From: Pseudomonas palmensis
GTDB lineage: Bacteria; Pseudomonadota; Gammaproteobacteria; Pseudomonadales; Pseudomonadaceae
NCBI RefSeq assembly: GCF_017848315.1
Contig: NZ_JAFKEC010000010.1
Span: forward strand, 62,001 to 126,000
Length of the DNA: 64,000 nt
Direction: 5' to 3'
A program made the position numbers and the translations under genes. Under the pieces are notes generated by a model. The model was not told where the DNA came from and made no database searches. It saw only the letters and a list, made by a program, of their open reading frames with translations. Of the stretch, positions 1 through 11,365 are shown in pieces; positions within the stretch are counted from its first letter, which is position 1, and every line of letters starts with the position of its first letter.

Positions 1-1355
<1,355 letters not shown>

Positions 1356-1380
1356 TCAGAACATCACGCATTGGCATACC

Positions 1381-2475
1381 TCAGAGCACCGCCTTCGGAT
1401 ACGAGCCCAGTACCTTCAGGGCCACCGCCTCCTGGCTGATCTGCTCCAGCACCGCCTTGATCAACGGGTCACGATGGTGGCCGACGAAGTCGATGAAGAA
1501 CACGTAGGTCCACTTGCCGCTGCGCGAGGGACGGGTCTCGATGCGGGTCAGGTCGATGCCGTTCTCGTGGAACGGTACCAGCAGTTCGTGCAACGCACCC
1601 GGCTTGTTGCTCATCGAAACGATGATCGAGGTCTTGTCATCACCGGTCGGTGGCACTTCCTGGTTGCCGATCATCAGGAAGCGCGTGGCATTGTCCGGAC
1701 GGTCTTCGATTTTCTCCGCCAGGCGTGTCAGACCGTACAGCCCGGCCGCCATGTCACCGGCGATCGCCGCCGAATTCCACTCGCCCTTGACCCGCTTGGC
1801 AGCTTCGGCATTGCTCGATACCGCCACCCGCTCGACGTTCGGATAATGAGCATCCAGCCACTTGCGGCACTGGGCCAGCGACTGGGCGTGGGAGTAGATA
1901 CGGCTGATGCTGTCGGTCTTGGTATTCTCGCCAACCAGCAGGTGGTGGTGAATGCGCAGCTCGACTTCGCCGCAGATCACCATGTCGTGCTCGAGGAAGC
2001 TGTCCAGGGTGTGGTTGACCGCACCTTCGGTGGAGTTTTCCACAGGCACCACGCCGAAATTGACCGCGCCGGCGACCACTTCGCGGAATACCTCGTCGAT
2101 GGCCGCCATCGGCTTGCTGATCACGGCATGGCCAAAGTGCTTCATGGCTGCGGCCTGGGTAAAGGTGCCCTCAGGCCCCAGGTAGGCGACCTTGAGCGGT
2201 TGCTCCAGGGCCAGGCACGACGACATGATTTCACGGAACAGCCGGGCCATTTCCTCGTTGCCCAGCGGGCCCTTGTTGCGCTCCATCACGCGCTTGAGCA
2301 CCTGCGCCTCGCGCTCGGGCCGGTAGAACACCGGCACCTCGCCTTCTGCCAGGGTCGCAGTCTTGACCCGGGCGACTTCCTGGGCGCAGCGCGCACGGTC
2401 GCTGATCAACTCGAGGATCTTCTCGTCGAGGCTGTCGATGCGCACGCGCAGGGCCTTGAGTTCCTGTTCGGACAT
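1381..2475 (-). CDS. pheA: Bifunctional chorismate mutase / prephenate dehydratase (P-protein)
   Basis: A 364-residue cytoplasmic enzyme that converts chorismate to prephenate and then phenylpyruvate in phenylalanine synthesis. An AroQ-type chorismate mutase domain occupies about residues 1-95 (LRVRIDSLDEKILELI). The prephenate dehydratase domain follows (VAYLGPEGTFTQAAA, about residue 95) with the region ending DNATRFLMIG. A C-terminal ACT domain (SNKPGALHELL and the ETRPSRS motif) is the expected phenylalanine-feedback site. The ATG shares one base with the serC stop (TGATG), so the two genes are translationally coupled. The length is normal for the family. Confidence 0.96.
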   Translation of the reverse strand: MSEQELKALRVRIDSLDEKILELISDRARCAQEVARVKTATLAEGEVPVFYRPEREAQVLKRVMERNKGPLGNEEMARLFREIMSSCLALEQPLKVAYLGPEGTFTQAAAMKHFGHAVISKPMAAIDEVFREVVAGAVNFGVVPVENSTEGAVNHTLDSFLEHDMVICGEVELRIHHHLLVGENTKTDSISRIYSHAQSLAQCRKWLDAHYPNVERVAVSSNAEAAKRVKGEWNSAAIAGDMAAGLYGLTRLAEKIEDRPDNATRFLMIGNQEVPPTGDDKTSIIVSMSNKPGALHELLVPFHENGIDLTRIETRPSRSGKWTYVFFIDFVGHHRDPLIKAVLEQISQEAVALKVLGSYPKAVL

Positions 2476-3560
2476 CAGGCGTGTTCCTTCTCGAATTCAC
2501 CCATGTAGGCCACCAGTGCCTCCACGGCATCCAGGCCCAGGGCGTTGTAGATCGAGGCACGCATGCCGCCCACCGAACGGTGACCCTTGAGGTTGAGCAG
2601 GCCACGCTCGTCGGCGCCCGCCAGGAACGCCTTGTCCAGGCGCTCGTCGGCCAGGCGGAACGGCACGTTCATCCAGGAACGGGCATTGCTGCTGATCGGG
2701 TTGGTATAGAAGTCGCTCTTGTCGATGAAGCCGTACAGGCGGTCCTTCTTGGCGCGGTTGCGCTGCTCCATGGCAGCGACACCGCCCTGCTCCTTGAGCC
2801 ACTCGAACACCAGGCCCGAGAGGTACCAGGAATAGGTTGCCGGGGTGTTGTACATCGAGCCGTTGTCGGCCGCGACCTTGTAGTCGAGCATGGTCGGGCA
2901 GCTGCTGCGGGCACGGCCCAGCAGGTCTTCACGCACGATCACCACCACCAGGCCGCTGGGGCCGATGTTCTTCTGCGCACCGGCGTAGATCAGACCGAAC
3001 TGCGACACGTCGACCGGACGCGAGAGGATGTCCGAGGACATGTCCACCACCAGCGGCACGTCACCGGTCTGCGGCACCCAGTCGAACTCCAGACCACCGA
3101 TGGTCTCGTTCGAGGCGTAATGCAGGTAGGCAGCGTCCTTGGTCAGGTTCCACTCGTTCTGACCCGGGATGGCCAGGTAATCGTAAGGCTTGGCGCTGGC
3201 GGCGACATTGATGTTGCCATAGCGACGCGCTTCCTCGATCGCCTTTTTCGACCAGATGCCGGTCTCGATGTAGTCGGCCGTACCGCCCTCGGGCAGCAGG
3301 TTCAACGGGATCTCGGCAAACTGCTGGCTGGCGCCGCCCTGCAGGAACAGCACCTTGTAGTTGGAGGGGATGGACATCAGGTCGCGCAGATCCTGCTCGG
3401 CCTTCTCGGCAATGGCCACGTAGTCGTCGCTACGGTGGCTCATCTCCATGACCGACAGGCCTTTGCCGCGCCAGTTCAGCATTTCTGCCTGGGCACGCTG
3501 CAGCACAGCTTCAGGAAGCGCAGCAGGGCCTGCGCAGAAGTTAAAGGCTCGTTTGCTCAC
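2475..3560 (-). CDS. serC: Phosphoserine aminotransferase
   Basis: A PLP enzyme of 361 residues for serine and pyridoxal phosphate synthesis. The family N-terminus (SKRAFNFCAGPAALPEAVL) begins at a GTG at 3560, preceded by a purine-rich GAGAG; a longer in-frame extension to 3641 is not conserved-looking and is rejected. The PLP lysine lies in IYAGAQKNIGPSG. Its stop overlaps the pheA start by one base. It is separated from gyrA by about 100 nt that hold an inverted repeat, so it may have its own promoter. Confidence 0.96.
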   Translation of the reverse strand: MSKRAFNFCAGPAALPEAVLQRAQAEMLNWRGKGLSVMEMSHRSDDYVAIAEKAEQDLRDLMSIPSNYKVLFLQGGASQQFAEIPLNLLPEGGTADYIETGIWSKKAIEEARRYGNINVAASAKPYDYLAIPGQNEWNLTKDAAYLHYASNETIGGLEFDWVPQTGDVPLVVDMSSDILSRPVDVSQFGLIYAGAQKNIGPSGLVVVIVREDLLGRARSSCPTMLDYKVAADNGSMYNTPATYSWYLSGLVFEWLKEQGGVAAMEQRNRAKKDRLYGFIDKSDFYTNPISSNARSWMNVPFRLADERLDKAFLAGADERGLLNLKGHRSVGGMRASIYNALGLDAVEALVAYMGEFEKEHA

Positions 3561-3587
3561 ATCCACTCTCGCTCTGCTCTTGATGTC

Positions 3588-3640
3588 TGTGGGAGCAGAC
3601 ACCGCAGTGGCGGGCCTGCCCGCCCCCACAGCCGCTCCCA
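3588..3640. repeat. REP-like nested inverted repeat between gyrA and serC
   Basis: TGTGGGAGC at 3588-3596 is complementary to GCTCCCA near 3634-3640, and between them GGCGGGC CT GCCCGCC (3609-3624) forms a second hairpin. The outer GTGGGAGC/GCTCCCAC arms match the other REP-type palindromes in this window. It sits after the gyrA stop and before serC on the transcribed strand, so it could reduce read-through or protect the gyrA mRNA end. Confidence 0.6.
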
Positions 3641-3659
3641 TAGGTTGCGCTACTACAAT

Positions 3660-6299
3660 TTATTCCTGCGGCGTCTCTTCGTCAGCTGCAGCGTCCAGTG
3701 GCGACCCTTCGCCGGCGTCCACGTCAGCCTCGGCATCCGCCACGAAGTCTTCGTCGTCTTCCTCGTCGGACGGCTCCTGCACTCGCTCCAGACCCACCAG
3801 GGTCTCGTCGCTGGCCAGCTTGATGAGCGTCACGCCCTGGGTATTGCGGCCCAGGCTGGAGACTTCGCCGACACGGGTACGCACCAGGGTGCCCTGGTCG
3901 GAAATCAGCATGATCTCCTCGCCTTCCTGCACCTGTACCGCACCGACCAGACGGCCGTTGCGATCGTTGCTGACCATGGCAATGACGCCCTGGCCACCAC
4001 GCTTGTACTCGGGGAACTCGGCGATGGCGGTACGCTTGCCGAAACCACGCTCGGAAGCGGTGAGGATCTGGCTGCCTTCTTCGGGGATGATCATCGAAAT
4101 CAGCTTCTGCCCCTCGGCCAGGCGCATGCCGCGCACACCGCGGGCAGTACGCCCCATGGCACGCACGTCGGACTCCTTGAAGCGGGTGACCTTGCCGGCA
4201 TCGGAGAACAGCATGACCTCGCGCTCACCATCGGTGATGGAGGCGGAAATCAGGATGTCGCCTTCGTCCAGCTCCAGCGCGATCAGGCCGACACTGCGCT
4301 GACGACTGAACTGCTCCAGCGGGGTCTTCTTCACGGTGCCGTTGGCGGTGGCCATGAAGATGAAGTGGCCTTCGGTGTACTCCTCCACCGGCAGCATGGT
4401 GGTGATGACCTCGCCCTCGCCCAGCGGCAGCAGGTTCACCAGCGGACGGCCACGTGCGGCACGCGACGCCTCGGGGATCTCGTAGGTCTTGAGCCAGTAC
4501 ACCTTGCCCTTGCTGGAGAACAGCAGCAGCGTGGTGTGGCTGTTGGCGACCAGCAGGTGCGAGATGTAGTCCTCGTCCTTGACGCCGGTGGCCGACTTGC
4601 CCTTGCCGCCACGGCGCTGGGCCTGGTAGGCCGCCAGCGGCTGGGTCTTGGCGTAGCCGCCGTGGGAGATGGTCACCACGCGGTCTTCTTCCGGGATCAT
4701 GTCACCCAGGGTCAGGTCCAGGCGTGCATCGAGAATCTCGGTGCGGCGCACGTCGCCATATTCGGCGCGGATCAGCTCCAGCTCTTCGCGGATCACTTCC
4801 ATCAAGCGCTCGGCGTTGTTCAGGATGCGAATCAGCTCGCCGATCTGCTTGAGAATCTCCTGGTACTCGGCCAGCAGCTTCTCGTGCTCCAGGCCGGTCA
4901 GGCGGTGCAGGCGCAGGTCCAGGATGGCCTGGGCCTGTTCGGGCGAAAGGTAGTACTTGCCATCACGCAGGCCGTACTGCTCGTCGAGGGTTTCCGGGCG
5001 GCAGGAATCGGCGCCGGCGCGCTCGACCATCACCTGCACGGCGCTGGACTCCCACGGCGTGCCGATCAGCGCTTCCTTGGCCTCGGACGGCGTCGGCGAA
5101 GCCTTGATCAGGGCGATGACCGGGTCGATGTTGGACAGTGCGACCGCCTGGCCCTCGAGGATATGACCGCGTTCACGGGCCTTGCGCAGCTCGAACACGG
5201 TACGGCGGGTGACCACCTCGCGGCGGTGACGCACGAACGCCTCGAGCAGGTCCTTGAGGTTCAGCACCCGCGGACGGCCGTCGATCAGCGCCACGATGTT
5301 GATGCCGAACACGGCCTGCAGCTGGGTCTGGGCATAGAGGTTGTTGAGGATCACCTCCGGCACTTCGCCACGGCGCAGCTCGATGACGATGCGCATGCCG
5401 TCCTTGTCGGACTCGTCGCGCAGCTCGGTGATGCCCTCGAGTTTCTTTTCCTTGACCAGCTCGGCGATCTTCTCGATCAGCCGCGCCTTGTTCAGCTGGT
5501 ACGGCAGCTCGGTGATCACGATCTGCTGGCGGCCACCGACCTTGTCGATGTCCTCGACCGTCGAGCGGGCACGCATGTAGATGCGCCCGCGACCGGTGCG
5601 GTAGGCCTCGATGATGCCCTGGCGACCGTTGATGATCGCGGCAGTCGGGAAGTCCGGCCCCGGGATGAACTGCATCAGCTCATCGACCGTGATGTCGGCG
5701 TTGTCGATCAGCGCCAGGCAACCGTCGATGACTTCACCGAGGTTGTGCGGCGGAATGTTGGTCGCCATGCCCACGGCAATACCGCTGGAACCGTTGACCA
5801 GCAGGTTCGGGATCTTGGTCGGCATGACCGCCGGAATCTGCTCGGTGCCGTCGTAGTTGGGCACCCAGTCGACGGTTTCCTTGTGCAGGTCTGCCAGCAG
5901 CTCGTGCGCCAGCTTGGTCATGCGCACTTCGGTGTATCGCATGGCCGCGGCATTGTCGCCGTCCACCGAACCGAAGTTGCCCTGGCCGTCCACTAGCAGG
6001 TAGCGCAGCGAGAACGGCTGGGCCATACGGACGATGGTGTCGTAGACCGCGGTATCACCGTGGGGGTGATACTTACCGATCACGTCACCGACCACACGGG
6101 CGGATTTCTTGTACGGTTTGTTCCAGTCGTTACCCAGTTCACTCATCGCAAACAGAACGCGGCGATGCACGGGCTTCAAGCCATCACGCGCATCGGGCAG
6201 TGCACGCCCGACAATGACGCTCATCGCGTAGTCGAGGTAGGACTGTCTCAGTTCGTCTTCGATATTGACCGGTAGGATTTCTTTGGCCAGTTCGCCCAT
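3660..6299 (-). CDS. gyrA: DNA gyrase subunit A
   Basis: An 879-residue subunit of the type II topoisomerase that introduces negative supercoils. The start at 6299 ([18 protein letters not shown]) matches the family; an upstream in-frame extension is ignored, and an AAAAAGGAA ribosome binding site lies upstream. The catalytic tyrosine is Y122 ([10 protein letters not shown]). The quinolone-resistance region [12 protein letters not shown] has wild-type T83 and D87. The C-terminal half contains the six-bladed DNA-wrapping domain with the GyrA-box-like QRRGGKG, and an acidic tail ends the protein. It is transcribed toward serC. Confidence 0.98.
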   Translation of the reverse strand: MGELAKEILPVNIEDELRQSYLDYAMSVIVGRALPDARDGLKPVHRRVLFAMSELGNDWNKPYKKSARVVGDVIGKYHPHGDTAVYDTIVRMAQPFSLRYLLVDGQGNFGSVDGDNAAAMRYTEVRMTKLAHELLADLHKETVDWVPNYDGTEQIPAVMPTKIPNLLVNGSSGIAVGMATNIPPHNLGEVIDGCLALIDNADITVDELMQFIPGPDFPTAAIINGRQGIIEAYRTGRGRIYMRARSTVEDIDKVGGRQQIVITELPYQLNKARLIEKIAELVKEKKLEGITELRDESDKDGMRIVIELRRGEVPEVILNNLYAQTQLQAVFGINIVALIDGRPRVLNLKDLLEAFVRHRREVVTRRTVFELRKARERGHILEGQAVALSNIDPVIALIKASPTPSEAKEALIGTPWESSAVQVMVERAGADSCRPETLDEQYGLRDGKYYLSPEQAQAILDLRLHRLTGLEHEKLLAEYQEILKQIGELIRILNNAERLMEVIREELELIRAEYGDVRRTEILDARLDLTLGDMIPEEDRVVTISHGGYAKTQPLAAYQAQRRGGKGKSATGVKDEDYISHLLVANSHTTLLLFSSKGKVYWLKTYEIPEASRAARGRPLVNLLPLGEGEVITTMLPVEEYTEGHFIFMATANGTVKKTPLEQFSRQRSVGLIALELDEGDILISASITDGEREVMLFSDAGKVTRFKESDVRAMGRTARGVRGMRLAEGQKLISMIIPEEGSQILTASERGFGKRTAIAEFPEYKRGGQGVIAMVSNDRNGRLVGAVQVQEGEEIMLISDQGTLVRTRVGEVSSLGRNTQGVTLIKLASDETLVGLERVQEPSDEEDDEDFVADAEADVDAGEGSPLDAAADEETPQE

Positions 6300-6431
6300 G
6301 AGAAGCCTGATTCCTTTTTCTGGTGAAACCTCGTCACATCCATATGGGACGAACGAAGCTCGCCGCTGCAAGCAGATGACCGGCAGCGACTTACGACAAA
6401 TCAACGAGTTATGCCATGGATCTGCGCAGTA

Positions 6432-6455
6432 AAGACCGCCTCGGGAGGCGGTCTT
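6432..6455 (-). terminator. Rho-independent terminator downstream of mtnA
   Basis: AAGACCGCCTC and GAGGCGGTCTT form an 11-bp perfect stem with a very short loop, followed on the minus strand by TTT. It lies between the mtnA stop and the gyrA start, so gyrA is probably transcribed from its own promoter in 6300-6430. Confidence 0.75.
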
Positions 6456-6556
6456 GGAAACCGTCGGATGTTACCACAGTCCCGATAGGCTTGGGAGTAT
6501 GGCAAACCGCCGCCCGATCTGAGGCCGGCTTGCCGGCAAAGGGCGCGGCGCGGACC

Positions 6557-7633
6557 TCAATGCAACCGCTTGCGGCACATCAACTGCGCCATTTTGGCCG
6601 TGTCCGGACGCTCGACGATGCCCTTTTCGGTCACGATCACGTCGATCAGGTCTGCCGGCGTCACATCGAACACCGGGTTGAAGGCCTCTACCCCGGCCCC
6701 GACCCGTTCGCCGCCCACCTCCAGCAGCTCGCTGGCATCCCGCTCCTCGAGCATCACCTCCTCGCCACTGGCCAGATTGAGGTCGATGCTCGAACTGGGC
6801 GCCACCACCATGAAGCGAACCCCATGGTGCATGGCATTGACCGCCAGCTGGTAGGTGCCGATCTTGCTGACCACGTCGCCATTGGCAGTGATGCGGTCGG
6901 CGCCGACGATCACCCAGGTGATGCCCTTGGTCTTCATCAGGTGCGCGGCGGCGGAATCGACGCCGATGGTCACCGGCACCCCTTCGCCGGCAAGCTCCCA
7001 GGCGGTCAGCCGCGACCCTTGCAGCCAGGGCCGGGTCTCGGCCACATACACCCGCTCCACCATGCCTTCCAGGTACGCGGCGCGAATCACCCCCAGCGCA
7101 GTGCCGAACCCGCCCGTGGCCAGCGCGCCGGCATTGCAGTGGGTGAGGATGGCCTGCTCGCTGCCCTGGTGCCTGCGAATCAGCTCGGCGCCCAGCTGGG
7201 CCATGGTCAGGTTGGCTTCACGGTCGCTTTCGTGGATGGCCTCGGCTTCGGCCAGCATGATCGCCAGCACGTCATCCCCGGCCTTGATCCGCAACAGCCG
7301 CTCGCGCATGCGGTTCAGTGCCCAGAACAGGTTGACGGCTGTGGGACGGGCTTCGCCCAGCAGCTCGAAGTCCTCTTCCAGAGCCATTTCCCAGTCATCG
7401 CCATCCGCCAGGCGCTGGCGCAGCGCCAGCACCAGGCCATAGGCCGCACTGATGCCGATGGCCGGGGCGCCGCGCACCACCATGGTGCGGATGGCCTCGG
7501 CCACCCCGACGGCGTCGTTATACGCCAGCCAGCGCTGCTCGAACGGCAGCGCACGCTGGTCGAGCAGATACAGGGCACCATCCCGCCAATCGATGGCCGT
7601 CACCTTCTCCGCAGCCAACAGTCGATCGCGCAT
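6557..7633 (-). CDS. mtnA: S-methyl-5-thioribose-1-phosphate isomerase
   Basis: A 358-residue methionine-salvage enzyme that converts methylthioribose-1-phosphate to methylthioribulose-1-phosphate. Family signatures are visible: [14 protein letters not shown], the cysteine region [12 protein letters not shown] and the aspartate region [11 protein letters not shown]. It is divergent from the methylthioadenosine deaminase gene, its functional partner, with about 110 nt between the starts. The length fits the family, so this is not an eIF2B subunit. Confidence 0.96.
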   Translation of the reverse strand: MRDRLLAAEKVTAIDWRDGALYLLDQRALPFEQRWLAYNDAVGVAEAIRTMVVRGAPAIGISAAYGLVLALRQRLADGDDWEMALEEDFELLGEARPTAVNLFWALNRMRERLLRIKAGDDVLAIMLAEAEAIHESDREANLTMAQLGAELIRRHQGSEQAILTHCNAGALATGGFGTALGVIRAAYLEGMVERVYVAETRPWLQGSRLTAWELAGEGVPVTIGVDSAAAHLMKTKGITWVIVGADRITANGDVVSKIGTYQLAVNAMHHGVRFMVVAPSSSIDLNLASGEEVMLEERDASELLEVGGERVGAGVEAFNPVFDVTPADLIDVIVTEKGIVERPDTAKMAQLMCRKRLH

Positions 7634-7742
7634 GCCTCACCCCGTCATTCGGACATCAAAAGCGCACGATTATAACGAGCCCCAGCCGCGGACGCTCGGG
7701 TATACTTCGCCCCCACCTTCCGCGATACCGGGATTTTCGCAC
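7634..7742. promoter_or_regulatory. Divergent promoter region of mtnA and mtaD
   Basis: On the minus strand a TATAAT hexamer (7674-7669) is a likely -10 for mtnA. On the plus strand TATACT (7701-7706) is a likely -10 for the deaminase. No good -35 hexamer is seen for either, so an activator or extended -10 may be used. Assigned by eye. Confidence 0.45.
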
Positions 7743-9074
7743 ATGCCCAAGCCTGCCCCTCCCCTCGACCTGTTGCTCCTGCCCTCGTGGCTGGTGCCCG
7801 TCGAACCGGCCGGGGTGGTACTCAAGGGCCACGGCATCGGTATCCGCGACGGCCTGATCGCCTTCATCGGCCCGCGCGAAGACGCCTTGCGCCTGCAGGC
7901 CACCGAGGTGCGCGAGCTGCCCGGCTGCCTGCTCGCCCCCGGCCTGATCAACACCCACGGCCACGCCGCGATGACGCTGTTTCGCGGCCTGGCCGACGAC
8001 CTGCCGCTGATGACCTGGCTGCAGGAGCACATCTGGCCCGCCGAAGCCCGCTGGGTCGATGAAGCCTTCGTGCGCGACGGCACCAACCTGGCCATTGCCG
8101 AACAGCTCAAGGGTGGCATCACCTGCTTCTCGGACATGTACTTCTTCCCCAAGATCGCCAGCGAATGCGTGCACGACAGCGGCATGCGCGCGCAGATCGC
8201 AGTGCCGTTGCTGGACTTCCCGATTCCCGGCGCCCGCACCTTCGACGAAGGCCTGCACCTGGGCGTGGAGCTGTTCGGCGACCTGCGCCACCATCCGCGC
8301 ATCACCGTGGCCCTGGGCCCGCACGCACCGTACACGGTCAGCGACGCCAACCTTGAAAAGGTTCGGGTGATCGCCGAAGAGCTGGACGCGCCGGTGCACA
8401 TGCACCTGCACGAGACCGCCTTCGAGGTGCAGCAGTCCATCGATCAGTGCGGCGAGCGGCCATTGGCGCGCCTGGCACGCATCGGCCTGTTGGGCCCGCG
8501 CCTGCAGGCCGTGCACATGACCCAGGTCAGCGACGACGACCTGGCCCTGCTGGTAGAAAGCAACACCAGCGTGGTGCACTGCCCTGAATCCAACCTCAAG
8601 CTGGCCAGCGGCTTCTGCCCGGTGGAACGCCTGTGGCAGGCTGGCGTCAACGTAGCCATCGGCACCGATGGCGCCGCCAGCAACAACGACCTCGACCTGC
8701 TGGGCGAAACCCGTACAGCGGCCCTGCTGGCCAAGGCCGTGTCAGGTTCGGCCAGCGCCCTGGATGCCCATCGCGCCTTGCGCATGGCAACCCTCAACGG
8801 CGCCCGCACCCTGGGCCTGGAGGCCGTAACCGGCTCGCTGGAGCTGGGCAAGGCTGCCGACCTGGTGGCATTCGATCTGTCGGGCCTGGCCCAGCAGCCG
8901 ATCTACGACCCGGTCTCGCAACTGGTGTATGCCAGCGGGCGGGACTGCGCAAGACATGTCTGGGTGGCCGGCCGGCAACTGCTCGATGAGCGCCGCCTCA
9001 CCCGGCTCGACGAACAGGCCCTGCATGCCAGCGCCTGTGACTGGGGCCAGCGTATCGGCGGCCAGCACGAATAA
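7743..9074 (+). CDS. mtaD: 5-methylthioadenosine/S-adenosylhomocysteine deaminase (TRZ/ATZ family amidohydrolase)
   Basis: A 443-residue metal-dependent amidohydrolase. The metal-binding motif NTHGHAAMT follows a beta-sandwich N-terminus, and later come HMHLHET, an HCPESNLKL segment and GTDGAAS with the catalytic aspartate region. In pseudomonads this family deaminates methylthioadenosine, giving methylthioinosine for salvage. The neighbouring mtnA supports that role over s-triazine hydrolysis. The start [12 protein letters not shown] at 7743 is chosen; the longer frame overlaps mtnA and has no family support. It probably leads the mtaD-ubiG-mupP-yciK operon. Confidence 0.85.
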   Translation: MPKPAPPLDLLLLPSWLVPVEPAGVVLKGHGIGIRDGLIAFIGPREDALRLQATEVRELPGCLLAPGLINTHGHAAMTLFRGLADDLPLMTWLQEHIWPAEARWVDEAFVRDGTNLAIAEQLKGGITCFSDMYFFPKIASECVHDSGMRAQIAVPLLDFPIPGARTFDEGLHLGVELFGDLRHHPRITVALGPHAPYTVSDANLEKVRVIAEELDAPVHMHLHETAFEVQQSIDQCGERPLARLARIGLLGPRLQAVHMTQVSDDDLALLVESNTSVVHCPESNLKLASGFCPVERLWQAGVNVAIGTDGAASNNDLDLLGETRTAALLAKAVSGSASALDAHRALRMATLNGARTLGLEAVTGSLELGKAADLVAFDLSGLAQQPIYDPVSQLVYASGRDCARHVWVAGRQLLDERRLTRLDEQALHASACDWGQRIGGQHE

Positions 9075-9135
9075 CCCGTCGGCAGCCACGGCTGCCGACC
9101 TGTAGCGAATTATCAAAGTTTCTGAGGACCGTTCC

Positions 9136-9834
9136 ATGAGCAACGTCGACCACGCCGAAATCGCCAAATTCGAAGCCCTGGCCCACCGCTGGTGGGACCG
9201 CGAGAGCGAATTCAAGCCACTGCACGACATCAATCCACTGCGGGTCAACTGGGTCGACGAGCGTGTCAAGCTGGCCGGCAAGAAAGTGCTCGACGTCGGT
9301 TGCGGCGGCGGCATTCTCAGCGAGGCCATGGCCCTGCGGGGTGCCACCGTCACCGGCATCGACATGGGTGAAGCGCCGCTGGCCGTCGCCCGCCTGCACC
9401 AGCTGGAGTCCGGCGTCGAGGTGGAATACCGGCAGATCACCGCCGAAGCCCTGGCCGAGGAAATGCCCGAGCAGTTCGACGTGGTCACCTGCCTGGAGAT
9501 GCTCGAGCACGTACCCGACCCCTCCTCGGTGATCCGCGCCTGCTACCGCATGGTCAAGCCCGGTGGCCAGGTATTCTTCTCCACCATCAACCGCAACCCC
9601 AAGGCCTACCTGTTCGCCATCATCGGTGCGGAATACATCATGAAGCTGCTGCCGCGCGGCACCCATGACTTCAAGAAATTCATCCGACCGTCCGAACTGG
9701 GCGCCTGGAGCCGCGAAGCGGGCCTGAGCGTCAAGGACATCATCGGCCTGACCTACAACCCGCTGACCAAGCACTACAAACTGGCCAGCGACGTCGACGT
9801 CAACTACATGATCCAGACCCTGCGCGAGGAATGA
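9136..9834 (+). CDS. ubiG: Ubiquinone biosynthesis O-methyltransferase
   Basis: A 232-residue class I SAM-dependent methyltransferase that performs both O-methylations of the ubiquinone ring. The SAM motif [16 protein letters not shown] is at about residues 50-65 and [11 protein letters not shown] lies in the central region. The N-terminus ([21 protein letters not shown]) is characteristic of UbiG. It overlaps mupP by 4 nt (ATGA), so the two are translationally coupled. Confidence 0.97.
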   Translation: MSNVDHAEIAKFEALAHRWWDRESEFKPLHDINPLRVNWVDERVKLAGKKVLDVGCGGGILSEAMALRGATVTGIDMGEAPLAVARLHQLESGVEVEYRQITAEALAEEMPEQFDVVTCLEMLEHVPDPSSVIRACYRMVKPGGQVFFSTINRNPKAYLFAIIGAEYIMKLLPRGTHDFKKFIRPSELGAWSREAGLSVKDIIGLTYNPLTKHYKLASDVDVNYMIQTLREE

Positions 9835-10508
9835 GCATGCGTTTGCGAGCAGTACTTTTCGACATGGACGGCACCCTGCTCGACACGGCGCCGGATTTCA
9901 TCGCCATCTGCCAGGCCATGCTGGCCGACCGCAGCCTTCCGGCAATCGACGACGAACGGATTCGCGAGGTGATTTCCGGTGGCGCCCGAGCCATGGTCGC
10001 CGCCGCGTTCGCGATGAGCCCCGAAGCCCCCGAGTTCGAGGCGCTGCGCCTGGAATTCCTCGAGCGCTACCAGAAGGATTGCGCGGTGCACAGCAAGCTG
10101 TTCGACGGCATGGCCGAGCTGCTGGCCGACATCGAAAAAGGCAACCTGCTGTGGGGCGTGGTCACCAACAAGCCGGTACGCTTCGCCGAGCCGATCATGC
10201 AGCAGCTGGGCCTGGCCGAGCGATCTTCGTTGCTGATCTGTCCGGATCACGTGAAGAACAGCAAGCCCGACCCCGAGCCGCTGATCCTGGCCTGCAAGAC
10301 CCTGAACCTGGACCCGGCCAGCGTGCTGTTCGTGGGTGACGACCTGCGCGACATCGAGTCGGGCCGCGACGCCGGCACCCGCACCGCAGCGGTGCGCTAC
10401 GGCTATATTCATCCAGAGGACAACCCCAACAACTGGGGCGCGGACGTGGTGGTCGATCATCCGCTGGACCTGCGCAAGGTGCTCGACAGCGCCCTGTGCG
10501 GCTGCTGA
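9831..10508 (+). CDS. mupP: N-acetylmuramic acid 6-phosphate phosphatase (HAD family)
   Basis: A 225-residue HAD phosphatase with DMDGTLLDT as motif I, VTNKP as motif II and [14 protein letters not shown] as motif IV. It is often annotated as phosphoglycolate phosphatase. The protein encoded immediately after ubiG in pseudomonads was shown to be MupP, which dephosphorylates MurNAc-6-phosphate in the anhydromuramic acid recycling route that bypasses de novo MurA and lowers fosfomycin sensitivity. The assignment rests on that synteny. ATG at 9831 overlaps the ubiG stop; an in-frame ATG at 9837 is an alternative. Confidence 0.85.
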   Translation: MSMRLRAVLFDMDGTLLDTAPDFIAICQAMLADRSLPAIDDERIREVISGGARAMVAAAFAMSPEAPEFEALRLEFLERYQKDCAVHSKLFDGMAELLADIEKGNLLWGVVTNKPVRFAEPIMQQLGLAERSSLLICPDHVKNSKPDPEPLILACKTLNLDPASVLFVGDDLRDIESGRDAGTRTAAVRYGYIHPEDNPNNWGADVVVDHPLDLRKVLDSALCGC

Positions 10509-10529
10509 TCGCCGACACCCGCCAAAAGC

Positions 10530-10593
10530 TTCGCCGGCACGGCCGGCTCCTGCAACACCGCATCGATTTGTAGGAGCCGGCCGTGCCGGCGAA
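10530..10593. repeat. REP-type inverted pair (TTCGCCGGC family)
   Basis: Two arms (10530-10555 and 10568-10593) begin and end with TTCGCCGGCACGGCCGGC and its complement, separated by 12 nt. They form a near-perfect 26-bp stem with one unpaired position. Similar pairs occur at 36233 and 54263. It lies between mupP and the SDR gene. Confidence 0.8.
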
Positions 10594-10621
10594 TGCCTCA
10601 CCACGATCTCGAGGGAATCCC

Positions 10622-11362
10622 ATGTTCGACTACACCGCCCGCCCCGGCCTGCTCAACGGCCGGGTCATCCTGGTCACCGGCGCCGGTCGCGGCATCGGCG
10701 CCGCTGCTGCCAAGGCCTACGCTGCCCATGGCGCCACGGTACTGCTGCTGGGCAAGACCGAAGCCAACCTCAACGAGGTGCACGACCAGATCACCGCAGC
10801 CGGCCATCCGGCACCGGTGGTCGTGCCCTTCAACCTCGAAACCGCCCTGCCCCATCAGTACGATGAGCTGGCAGTGATGGTGGAAAACGAATTCGGTCGT
10901 CTCGACGGGCTGCTGCACAACGCCTCCATCATCGGCCCGCGTACCCCGCTGGAGCAGTTGTCGGGCGAGAACTTCATGCGCGTCATGCACATCAACGTCA
11001 ACGCCATGTTCATGCTCACCAGCACCCTGCTGCCGCTGCTCAAGCTGTCGGAGGATGCCTCGGTGGTGTTCACCTCCAGCAGCGTCGGGCGCAAGGGCCG
11101 GGCCTACTGGGGTGCCTATGGCGTATCGAAATTCGCCACCGAAGGCCTGATGCAGACCCTCGCCGACGAGCTGGAGAACGTTGCCCCCGTGCGCGCCAAC
11201 AGCGTCAACCCGGGCGCCACACGCACCAGCATGCGCGCCCAGGCCTACCCTGCCGAGGCACCGGAGAACAACCCGCTGCCCGAGCAGATCATGCCGGTCT
11301 ACCTCTACCTGATGGGCCCGGACAGCAAGGGCATCAACGGCCAGGCGCTCAACGCACAGTAG
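10622..11362 (+). CDS. yciK: YciK-family short-chain dehydrogenase/reductase
   Basis: A 246-residue NAD(P)-binding SDR. The cofactor motif is TGAGRGIGAAAA, the catalytic region SSSVGRKGRAYWGAYGVSKFA supplies the Ser-Tyr-Lys set, and HNASIIGPRTPLEQ is typical of YciK. The substrate is not known. The start MFDYTARPGLLNGR at 10622 is chosen over a longer frame that would run back into the REP element. It is the last gene of the mtaD-ubiG-mupP run and meets undA tail to tail with only 3 nt between stops. Confidence 0.87.
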   Translation: MFDYTARPGLLNGRVILVTGAGRGIGAAAAKAYAAHGATVLLLGKTEANLNEVHDQITAAGHPAPVVVPFNLETALPHQYDELAVMVENEFGRLDGLLHNASIIGPRTPLEQLSGENFMRVMHINVNAMFMLTSTLLPLLKLSEDASVVFTSSSVGRKGRAYWGAYGVSKFATEGLMQTLADELENVAPVRANSVNPGATRTSMRAQAYPAEAPENNPLPEQIMPVYLYLMGPDSKGINGQALNAQ

Positions 11363-11365
11363 CCC

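Noticed and set aside
2481..5996. Long open frame of 1171 codons on the plus strand across serC and gyrA
   Set aside because: It is antisense to two well-supported genes; in GC-rich DNA the complementary frame stays open. The protein has no recognisable domain and low-complexity His/Leu/Gln/Val content.
7743..9074. Triazine or ethylammeline chlorohydrolase
   Set aside because: The family match is shared, but divergence from mtnA supports methylthioadenosine deamination as the physiological role.
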